Source of the DNA: Pelargonium cotyledonis
Taxonomy: Eukaryota; Streptophyta; Magnoliopsida; Geraniales; Geraniaceae
Direction of reading: 5' to 3'
DNA length: 29,180 nt
Assembly: GCA_036897625.1 (NCBI GenBank)
Contig: JAYMTA010000423.1
Location: 1-29,180, forward strand
Translations under genes and position numbers: made by a program
The notes under the pieces: generated by a model
Told to the model about the DNA's origin: nothing
Seen by the model: only the letters and a program-made list of their open reading frames with translations
Database searches by the model: none
Shown: piece by piece, positions 11,345 to 20,926 of the stretch
Numbering within the stretch: position 1 is the stretch's first letter
Layout of the letters: the number at the start of each line of letters is the position of its first letter

Positions 11345-14300
11345 TTATCTCAGCTTCATCTGAAAAACTCTGTTGTACCAAATTGAATGAAGGGTCATGT
11401 GAAAAAGATCGTACTTCAAAGGCTTCGCGTGCCAGAGAAAATGCCGTTGAGCCTTCCTCACCCCGAGCTGCATCTCGAGATACCTCTCTTCTGATATCGA
11501 CATCAATACCTCTTTCAAGTTGGGAATGTCTTTCTCTGCAAGGATTAGTGAAAACGCGCTCCAATCGAGTACCTCAAAGAATGGTGGTACAAAATTGTCT
11601 GATATTATCACGGGTACACATTCGTAAAAGATGGATTCAACTACTCGGGGGCTGTTCACCTCGTAACCTTTTGGGCAGATACAGTACTTGCTGCTTTTCA
11701 TGTGCTGGATGTAATTCATCTTGCTAGCGACGCCAGGAGGCATTGGACCGTAGATTTTCATATCAGGGTCTTTGTCTTTCCAGTACTTCAGCAAAATTGG
11801 ACGTAAGTAGCCATGCAGGTTGCCAGCATAGAAGGCGAGGATGTGCCTCTTTGAAGCAGGCTTTCCACCAAGATCCCGAAGAGGGTTTCTTGCTGACCGG
11901 ACATATGTTTCTGGAAGAGACACATCCCTCCCTATTTTGAACCCAGCAGTAACATCGGCATTGCAGAGAGCTTTCATGCAACGCTCCATATGGTGCCTTG
12001 TTTCATAAGGAGCCTGTGCGACACATACAAATGATATTATACGCATACACACCAGGACAGAAATTGACAAAGTGCAGTAAGAAAAATTGTAGCTTTATAT
12101 GCCTCGACAAATGGATACCTATACATTTTGAATGATTAAAATTTGCAGGACGTAAGAAAATAAGCACTGAAATGGTTGTACGAAGGTCAATACCTTGAAG
12201 GAGGTATCAAGAAATGAACATAATATGACACCAATAGAAAAGCCAGTTAAACTAAACTGCCAGCATCAATTTAATCAAATTTACCTCCATTTTGAAAATC
12301 ATTTTGGGTTTCTTAGCATTTTAAGGCTTTTTGACCACTAAACCAAAAAAGAAGAGAGAGAAGATGCAGAGGGAACATACCCAATCATGGCAGGCTACAA
12401 GAAAATGATCTGCTCCACCAGTCCTATTGAAGAATGGATATTTTGCTGAAATCTTTTCTGTATACTCCTTCATATGCTGGCGCAAGTTTGTCCTATTATG
12501 GGAGTTGCGCACGTAAAGGGTGTACTCTAGCATTCTAGAACTAAATGGCATGTAAAACAAGTGAGCTCTCCTGGGGTCTTTCACAAAAAAATGCTTATTT
12601 CCCTCCATCAGTTTCATGAACCATCCCTCGGACGCATATAATCCCTTGAGTATCGGTTGATGAAATATGGGTTTGTTTCCTTCCTTGTAGACATAGACTT
12701 TGAGAGTACGTTCCATGAGTTCATAGCTCCTGAATATGTAACCACAATTAAGTTGAAAATATAAAAAATGCTACCATTGCATAGTTTATATCGAGAATGC
12801 TGGAATACAGACTAGTAAAAAATATGTAAGAGAGGAAGGAAAGGAAAATCTGATGCCAGACAAAGTTCTAAAATGAAACAACAGTACTGTGCTTATTTTT
12901 TATCATGTGAGAAGAAATGAACTGATTATTCTCTAATTCTCTCAAGTCCCAACAAACCAAGGACATGACACCGTCCCAGATTTAGGCACAAGTCTTTGGC
13001 AAGAGCAAAAAAATGAATATTCTGTACTATTGCATGATGTATTCAATCCCAACAAAGTGTTAAGATTATTAACCCAAGCTTTGCCTTGGTTTAACCCACC
13101 TAGGTCCTAGTTATATTCCTGAGAAATGAAGTGGATGAGCACAAAGACAGCATAAAAATAATATAACAAAAAAGTAGAAAATGTAAAGTCTCGTGCCAAG
13201 CAACACTCTATTCTAAATTATTCGTCACAGTTCAATCAGTGAGGTACCAGTGTTGGACAAAAGTAGCTTAAAATTATATAGTTTCTCCACCTCTTGAATT
13301 ATATTAAACTATGAATACATGATGCATTCATGCTCTTCTGATCCAATGAATCATGCTACGAACAACAAAGAAACAAGATTTTATACACGACAAAATAGTA
13401 TGGTTCAGTTGCAGAACAATTTGTACGTGAATTTAAACCAGCATGGAGCCAAATGAAGAAAGTGACCAATGAGAGATATTTACAAAATCAGAAACAAAAT
13501 GCTACAATGGGTAACTCAGCTCATTTTTGGTATACTTTGAATCCTTACAGTTAATTGTGCTAGTAAATAATCTATAACTAGATAATATTGTTGAGACTTG
13601 TATGGTCAACTAGAGATTTAGAAGGCAGATCTACACAGAAATTCCTTTTTCCTCTTATATATGATGTCTAGTGATATATAGGAAGCTTATCTGAAAGTGC
13701 ACATTAATATTCTTGAACATAGAGTCCACATTTCATTTGAAAGATTCATAATCCGTATTTTTATTACTTATAGTACTGAAACTAAAAAAATCACTCCCTC
13801 CATCTCAAAATAACTGTCAACTTTCCAATGTGTGAATATTATGGATTAGTTAGTTGGACCTAGGATTTTCCCCTTGTACCCCCATGTGCTCTAGTTGTAA
13901 CAAAGTCAAAGGCTATAACCAATTCAAGTATAACCAACTAACCAAAATATAAAATGAACTCTAATTTTGGGCATTTTTTTATAAAGAAAGTAGATAACTA
14001 TTTTTGGATGAAGGGAGTATCTTATAAGAAGATCCCAATATGCCATGAGACATGAATTTACTATTTTCTTTCACTGTTTATCTTGTTTAGCGGCAGACAT
14101 AAATAGAAATTGGCATGCGATAAACTTGTGCGAGTTGGCAATAGCATAATGTATTGTGCTTCCAGAATACTAATGAAAGGGGGAGTAGGTTTCAACTCCA
14201 AAGCAATGCCACTTAGTCTTAGTATTGGTAATAGCATACAACTCCAAAGCAATCCTTATAGATGGAGCAATAGATTGAAACATAGTGGTTTACCTTTTAA

Positions 14301-15461
14301 ACATGGAAACATTACGGAAGAGAGGGGCATAAAGTTCCCGATCATTCATGACAATAGGAGCGTTCTCAATTAGTGACTTGGCAGCAATAGTTTCCTTGTC
14401 TCGTACAGAGGACCATCGTGGTCTCTATGATCAATATAAAAAAGTTTAGACTCCTGAAATTAAACAAGTACAAGGAAAAAAATTGTCTAACAGAAGGACA
14501 AATATACCATTGCTCGAGAAGAAGCACGGTGCCGTCGTAATAAATGGTTCATCTCATCTATTGTTGTTATGGACTTCGGTGGCATTTCTGATTTCATCTT
14601 CTTCCCAGAATTACTTATCATTGCAGACTCATTTTTTGAGGTCACAAGATCTACTGGCAGTGCAAAAGACGAGTTTGCATTTGATGCTTGGCTTTTTGGA
14701 TTAGTGAAGTTAACTGGAGAAGCAAATGAATGGGATTGGAAAGCAGTTCCTACACTCTGAGATTCATTTTGTCTCAAACTTAAATCTTCTTCAAGAATGT
14801 TGTCTGCTGAAACTTTGTTCGGCTTCACAAGCTGCGCTATGAAGAGGTCATCTCTTGCTTCAATTTCTCCGGTCTCTTCCACAAGAGAACTGTTCTCTTG
14901 ACATTTAGCACCCTCCAATGAAGATGTGTTGCTTGAATCTTTGACTTTCACATAACTACTCTCTTGACTTTTAGCCCCCTCCAATGCAGTAGTATTCCTT
15001 GTATCTCCGACTTTCACAGAGATAGTAATATAATTATCTATATCTCTATCCATAACAAATTCCAAGAAATCATCCGTACCCTTCTCCTCAGACACGAAAC
15101 CATCATCTGTTTCACTGTCCTGTCCCTGAAGTTCATCATCATGCCCTATATCTCCATCAACATCAGAGATTTCAGAATCTTTTATCACCTCAACAGACAC
15201 AGCTGCACCATTCACATCTGAAGCATCAACTGTCAGAGGGTTGCGAACCATCACCGACTTGGCAGAAGAATGCAAAGCGAGGAAGCCACGGCTATCATGT
15301 ATCGAGCGCTCAACATCAGGAAATAGAGAGCGAAGAGCATTTCCATACGGAAGCAGCAGGGACTGAAACAATACATGAGTAACAGCCACAACCCCCACTA
15401 AAAGAAGCCACCTCCTGGTTTCAACCTGACAGAACTTCAGGTTCCGGAGCGAAAAATCCAT
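11345..15461 (-). CDS. GT47 exostosin-family glycosyltransferase, copy A
   Basis: Exons: 15461-14508, 14424-14294, 12729-12381, 12013-11345; GT-AG introns, phases agree, 700 aa. It is a type II Golgi-type protein: short N-terminal tail, one membrane anchor at about 18-37 (WLLLVGVVAV...), a long acidic Ser/Thr-rich stem to about 315, then an exostosin domain at about 368-665 (KVYVYKEG, HLFYMPFS, ACHDW, LRPILL). The C-terminal motif CICPKGYEVNSPRVVE (589-604) followed by PVIISDN is the conserved GT47 nucleotide-sugar-binding region. It resembles the plant group annotated as probable glycosyltransferase At3g07620/At5g03795, which are thought to build cell-wall polysaccharides; the donor and acceptor sugars cannot be told. 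The start aligns with copy B (MD, then a Cys-Gln-Val-type motif before the anchor). Intron 2 is 1564 bp against 364 bp in copy B and contains a MITE. Confidence 0.92.
13794..14017. mobile_element. Degenerate Stowaway-like MITE (about 224 bp), in GT47-A intron 2
   Basis: The left end is CTCCCTCCATCTCAAAATA. The right end, reverse-complemented, is CTCCCTTCATCCAAAAATA, and TA follows it. The left flank is CA instead of TA, so the target duplication has decayed or shifted. The imperfect termini suggest an older insertion than the one at 6673. It accounts for part of the extra length of this intron over copy B. Confidence 0.7.
14193..14253. repeat. 15-bp direct repeat, 46 bp apart
   Basis: CAACTCCAAAGCAAT is present at 14193-14207 and 14239-14253. 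Related words (GGCAATAGCATA and GGTAATAGCATA) also recur nearby, so this looks like a local imperfect duplication at the 5' end of GT47-A intron 2. Confidence 0.6.
14886..15017 (-). repeat. In-frame 66-bp tandem duplication in GT47-A stem
   Basis: Residues 149-170 (VKVGDTRNTTALEGAK...) and 171-192 (VKVKDSSNTSSLEGAK...) are two adjacent 22-residue units that share VKV, D, NT, LEGAK and QE. The nucleotide units are both exactly 66 bp. They lengthen the flexible luminal stem and do not touch the catalytic domain. Confidence 0.75.
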
Positions 15462-15489
15462 ACCACAAAATAAACCCAAACACTATTAT

Positions 15490-15970
15490 CTGCCCCAATT
15501 ATACAGAGACTACAAAATCATCTTCAAAATCATTTTTTTAAACTCAGCGAGAAAGCCCCCAAGAAATAGATAGAGCTTTGCTGCAAAAAAAACTAAACAA
15601 ACACAGGCATGCACATGAATCATTTAAGCTAAAAACCCACAAATGGCAAGAATTTAAAAGCAAAACCCAACTGAAGCAACTGCTCTGATCATATATTTCA
15701 CCAAATAAACATAACAAAAAAAGAAAAAAAAATTCAAGAACAAACAGAACTTCGAGAATCTACACCACAGCATTACTTAAACTAGACATCCAATTTCTAA
15801 CTAAAAATAAACCAATCTCAAACAGAGGAAAGTAATAAAGTGCGCAATTTTCCTTTTCGTTTTTTCATCAGCCAAACAAGGAAAAATGAAGCAGAGAAAA
15901 CCCTAACCTGAGAAACGATCAAGCAGTGGCCATTTGCTTTTCAGCTCTGCGAAATGAGACCGACACTCAA
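15490..15970 (-). promoter_or_regulatory. Predicted 5' UTR intron and leader exon of GT47-A
   Basis: A leader exon ends at 15908 (CGTTTCTCAG|GTTAGGG). A matching acceptor (TTGGGGCAG|ATAATAG) lies at 15490, leaving a short leader before ATG 15461. The leader exon carries a very short upstream ORF (ATG GCC ACT GCT TGA), which could damp translation. Confidence 0.4.
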
Positions 15971-16082
15971 AACAATTTACACCAAAACAGTGACGGAAAG
16001 TTTCAGATTTTGCTATCCATACCCCTGAACTAATAAATTATTTAAATACAGAAAAATCCAGACAATAAAGTTGGGTTCAAAT

Positions 16083-16090
16083 TTTATATA
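16083..16090 (-). promoter_or_regulatory. Candidate TATA box for GT47-A
   Basis: TATATAAA on the minus strand lies about 175 bp above the leader-exon donor at 15908. A start site about 30 bp downstream, near 16055, would suit the predicted leader. The surroundings are AT-rich, so chance occurrence is possible. Confidence 0.3.
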
Positions 16091-17462
16091 ATCCAAGATA
16101 AATTAACGAAAGTAAAGGATCTCATTGTGAGCAGAATAATTAATAATTAATAATTAATTAATATCCCCAAATAATTAACGTTAATTAATGGTTTTAAGTT
16201 GGGCGGCTGTCAATAACAGAAAGTACACGATTTCCGAGGATGTAAACGGCGTCGTTTTAGTGATGGTCCCGTTATTGCCTTTGAAAGTACCGTCCATTAT
16301 CGAATTACATGAATGCCACTTTTGTCACTTGTTTTATTTCTACTTACGGTTATTAGTCAACACTGATAATGACTGCACGTGAATGTATCTGATTTTAGAA
16401 TTATTTGTAGGGTTTAGCCGAAAATGAAAATGCCAAGGGACCAACCTCTAATCATGATATATAAGATAATAAAAGAAAATCGACCATAAGTTTTCTGAAG
16501 CAGGTTTATAATCAACGAGATCAACACTTTTAGATTATCACATTCAAACTGATCTCATTCGAGTCGGGTAGGATCACAAAGGGCGACGAAACTATTTCTA
16601 CCATGTTTTAACGTAGATGCATTAACCAGGATTTTTTTTTTCTTTCACTTTTGGTGTATGTGATATCATGATTCTTAAAGTAACACAATTACTTAATGAA
16701 AATGAGTTGTTTTATCTGAAAATGGGTGTTTTTGTTTGTGTTTATAAGAAAGTGAAGTGGTGGTTTTTTATTATTGTATATTTATTATTGTATCATTGTA
16801 AGCATATGTTTTTTTAGAAGTTAAGCATATGTTAGGAGATGATAATAACTTGTGATTTGGACTATGGACATTAAAATGTAGTAAAATGCTTTTAGTAGGT
16901 TTCATTTTCGAAGGGCAGTCAAGGACCACAAAATTTATTATTGTTTAATGAGCAATTAATAAAATAAAATAAACTTTCCTAAAATAAATAAATAAACTGG
17001 CCCCATTGTTGTCATTATTGGACGACCATTATTGTTAATCTCAAATAGATTGACCTGACTAGTGGTCATTTCAGAAAACATAAATTACATAGTAGTTCAA
17101 ATCAAAACTTGCTCTGAAACCATATCAAATTCATATTAATCCAAAAACCAACAACAAATTCAGCTAGAATTTTATGAGGCTACACATCAACATTATATAC
17201 AAGTCTCACAAGGCTCTGATTTACAGGGTAGTCTGTGAATTCAACATCAACAGAAGACAATTTTACAGAAATCTTTCTAAATAGCACATGTAAAGCACCA
17301 TGTAGTTGTAGGTGTATATTTTGTGCAAAGAAATGCAAGTACCTGGGCTCTCTCTACATTTTTCTCACGAAACCGTTTCTGTGAATTTTGAGTTGATTCT
17401 CGTGAGTGTCGCTTCTTCTTTGCTCACTCTTCGCTCCTATACTTCCATTGAACCGGAACCTG
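16091..17462. other. Intergenic between the two GT47 copies
   Basis: There is no gene here: a 64-codon frame at 16188-16382 has no family match. The right part (about 17150-17462) is probably the 3' UTR of GT47-B. AAACGGCGTCGTTTT at 16244-16258 resembles the palindromic CGTCGTTT-type word also seen upstream of CAF1. Confidence 0.5.
16172..16187. repeat. 16-bp perfect palindrome TAATTAACGTTAATTA
   Basis: A perfect dyad is centred on AACGTT, immediately after a TAAT-repeat stretch (about 16136-16163) upstream of GT47-A. It could be a homeodomain-type (TAATTA) site pair or simple AT-rich sequence. Confidence 0.5.
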
Positions 17463-20158
17463 TTATCTGGATCTTATCTGACTAATTCTGCTGTGCCAAA
17501 TTGAGTGAAGGACCATATGGAACAAGTCGTATCTGAAGGGATTTTTGTGCCAAATGAAATGTTTTTGAACCATCTTTACTCTCAAGTGCATCTCAAGATA
17601 TTTGTCTTCTGGGATTGAGAGCAGTATGTCCCTCAAATTCGGGATGTCTCTCTCTGGAACAAACACTGAAAATGCCTCCCAGTCCAATACCTCGAAAAAC
17701 GGAGGCACGTAGTTATCTGATATGATCACTGGAACACACTCGTTAAAAATAGCCTCAACTACTCTAGGAGTGTGAACTTCATATCCCCTCGCGCATATGC
17801 AATACTTGCTGCTCTTCATGTGCTCCCTGTATTTCTTTTTGCCATCTACATCACGAGGCATTGGTCCATGTATTTTCATGTCCAGCTCCTTGTTTTCCCA
17901 GTAGTGTAGCAGGATTGGACGGAGATAACCATGCATGCTTCCGGCAAAGAAGGCCAGAATAGGTCTTTCGGATGGAGGTTTTCCTCCAAGATCTCTTGAA
18001 GATTCGTTCACACTACAAACATATGTTACTGGTAGAGAAGTATCCTTGCCTATTTTGAAGCCTTTACCAGCATTGGCATTGCAAAGGGCCCTAATGCAAT
18101 TCCCCATGTTACTCGTGAGTCGCGGAGCCTGAAATTGCAAATGTCACATTAGTCCAACTAAATTATATGGTGAAAATGCTTTTCCCTGTAGAATATTACA
18201 AAAATGAAAATAAATCACAAGCAAGCTTAAGCCTATCAGTATAGAGAAGTTGGGCAAGTTATGAAAATAATTTATTTTAAGTAACAATTGAGCAATAAAG
18301 TGCTAATCTACTTTCACAAGTCACTTCTCATGTTTGAACCACCATCAAATCTCGGGCTTCAGATAAGAGAGCTAATGAATTCGAAATTACATGATGCAAG
18401 GGAAACATACCCAGTCATGACAAGCAGCAAAAAAATGGTCAGCTCCTTCAGTTCTGTTCCAGAAACGATATTTTCGTGCAATTATCTCCACATAGTTCTC
18501 TAGATAAGTTTGTAGATCTCTTGAACCATGGTTTTTTTGTCCATCAATGGTATTCCTAAGGGCCCGTGAGCTGAACGGTAAGTAAAATAAGTGAGCTTTT
18601 CTGGGATCTTTCACAATGAATTTTTTGTTCTCCTCCATCAATTTCATAAACCAGCCTTCAGAGGCATAAATACCTCTCATCTTAGGCTGGTGGAAGACGG
18701 GCTTTTCTCCTTCCTTGTAGATATAAACTTTGAGCACACGTTCCATCAGTTCATAACTCCTGCAAATGGGATACAACAGAAGTATGAATTTAATATTCAT
18801 GATGTTAATGCTTCAGCTTACAGTTGATACTTGATACCAAACACTATTTCGATATTGCTTATTTTGGCTAATATGGATCAAAAGATGTTTTAGAGATTAT
18901 TAGTCACACATCTCATACAAAGGTTCTTAAGTATTCTGCATAGTAGCATTTAACAATATCTTACCATTATACATGGTAAAGCCAAATACTCAAAGCAACT
19001 GGGGAGTGATTATTAAAAGTGGCAACTTATTATGATACAAAATATTTAACTATTTATACACAATTACACACACATGCATTTGAACAAGCATTCACATGGA
19101 GGCATGTAAGTTAACACGCTTACCTCTTAAACTCTGAAACATTTCGGAAAACATAAGCATTGAGTCCTGGAATGTTACTTATAAAGGGAGCATTCTTGAT
19201 CTCCAGTTTTGCTGACACAAGTTCACGCTCACGCACTGAGGACCACTTTGGCTTCTAATAGCAGTAAAGCAAATAAATGAAAACATCCCAGAATCTCAAC
19301 TCATCTTCCCTCTGTTCAAATTCATAGCACAAATGTTAACAATCGTACCTTAGAATGAGAAGAAGCAACACTATGAAGCAATAGTGAATTCATCTGGGAA
19401 ACTGATATTGGCTGCTTGTCCCACCTCTTCAGTATTGAAATACTAGCTGTTGCAGAACTATCATACAAGGAAAGAGAAACACTCTGCAATATCTCAGTAT
19501 TTGTATCCTCAGGTTCCATTCCTATAGCTGGCGTGGCATCACCCATTGCAGATGTGTTGGTGGTGAGAACTGATGCAGATTTACTTGATTCTGCATCCGA
19601 TGTAGAAAGTTGTGGTGACACAAGAGGCAGCAACACAGAAGCAACTTGTCTGCCATCTTGATCCACCGCTAGGCTTAAGCTTGTGTCTGATTTGTTACCC
19701 TGCTCCCTACCGACATGTGTGGACTCTAAAGCCAATTTTTGAGAAGTGACATTGCTATTTGCATCATCTTCTGTCGATCTCTTACCATGAGTAGCACTAT
19801 TCTCAAACTGAAACCCGGTGAGGGAGCTTTCTTTACTGTTTGCTTGAATAGAATAATCCGAAGCCAATTCATATCCATGCTTCTGCCTAGCTTCTTTCCC
19901 TGGAGTAGAAGCGTTAGCCTCACTATCCATCACACTACCCACCAAAGATTCTGTCGATTCTGAAGCGTTAAAATTCGTAGCATATGAAACCATCTCAACT
20001 ACTGAACCCTTTTCAGGAGGTGTTAGAAATAGTGTTCTTCCACACGGACGTGCGAAATTCTGAAACACCACTGCAGCAGTTACTGCCAATCCCATGATCA
20101 CTACCAATCTCCAAATCTTTACAAGACATAACCTCTGGATTACAGCAACAATATCCAT
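17463..20158 (-). CDS. GT47 exostosin-family glycosyltransferase, copy B
   Basis: Exons: 20158-19349, 19254-19124, 18759-18411, 18128-17463; GT-AG introns, phases agree, 651 aa. Exons 2 and 3 (131 and 349 bp) are exactly the lengths found in copy A, and exon 4 differs by one codon, so the two genes are tandem duplicates. The layout is a type II anchor at about 17-34 (RLVVIMGLAVTAAVVF), a Ser/Thr-rich stem to about 270 and an exostosin domain from about 320 (KVYIYKEG, HLFYLPFS, ACHDW, FFAGSMHGYLRPILL). The C-terminal CICARGYEVHTPRVVE and PVIISDN motif is intact, so the enzyme should be active, probably in Golgi cell-wall glycan synthesis. The stem has almost no similarity to copy A. ATG 20158 aligns with the start of A. 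An in-frame upstream start through an extra exon (20645-20625 joined to 20194) would add 19 residues. Confidence 0.92.
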
Positions 20159-20926
20159 ATCACACAAAAAGACAGCAATCAACCAATTACTACTCTAAGA
20201 GATCAAAACTCATCACCAAATGACCCTGAATCGTTAGGCCATCTCCTGGAGTGAACACTATCAAGTTAAATAAACACCAACCCAAAATGATAAACAGAAC
20301 AAAAACTATCAAAACATTACACAGATAAATGCAAGAACCTATCTTCCTAGGGCCTAGAAGCCAAAAAAAAAAAAAAAAAACCCCTTTCTTTGATTCGTGG
20401 CCAAAAATTTATTGAACCCATTTTTCTTCTTCAATTTTTACTTCAGAAGTTGCTTTGGAAGATCTTACAAGAAAAATAGGAGCTTGATCATGATCAGAAC
20501 TGGGATTTATGCTTTAATTGCTAAAAAAACGCACGCCCAGTTCAAGAAAATGCATGATGTGCATTGTGTAAAAACTGTTCTGAAGAAAATCGGAATCAAA
20601 GACGAAGACAAGCAAGAAGATTACCTGGTGGACGCTGTTCTCCATGGTCGATCGCTTCATCATCAATTCATCTTCAAGGTTCTAGCTTACTTCACTATCG
20701 GTAACTGGGTACAGTAATGTAGTTTCTGCAGCTTATTCTTGTTTATAAGCTTGTTTTGTTTCTCTTTTCCCAGGCAAAGTTCCCTGAAACGACGCAGTTT
20801 CGTTTATTTCCTCATATGATGCGACGTCGTTTTGACTGATATCCTAAGATTCATCTCTTAAGTCTTATCGTCTTCAAGCACCAGAGTACAGTCTTCGAGC
20901 TCCACAACATCACCAGTCTCAGTGAA
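20159..20926. promoter_or_regulatory. Divergent upstream region shared by GT47-B and CAF1
   Basis: The two genes are head to head with 768 bp between start codons. On the minus strand a leader exon ending at 20625 (GTCCACCAG|GTAATC) and an acceptor at 20195 (CTCTTAG|AGTAG) predict a GT47-B 5' UTR intron of about 430 bp. That leaves perhaps 150-250 bp as the true shared promoter (about 20690-20880). AAACGACGCAGTTTCG (20787-20802) and GCGACGTCGTTTT (20821-20833) form an inverted pair there. No clear TATA box is seen. A 106-codon plus-strand frame at 20397-20717 lies antisense to the GT47-B leader and is not called as a gene. Confidence 0.5.

Noticed and set aside
16188-16382. 64-codon plus-strand frame
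   Set aside because: It is upstream intergenic DNA of GT47-A, with no similarity to any family and no splice context.
20397-20717. 106-codon plus-strand frame
   Set aside because: It lies antisense to the predicted GT47-B leader and intron, begins in a poly-T/Phe-rich stretch and has no family match.
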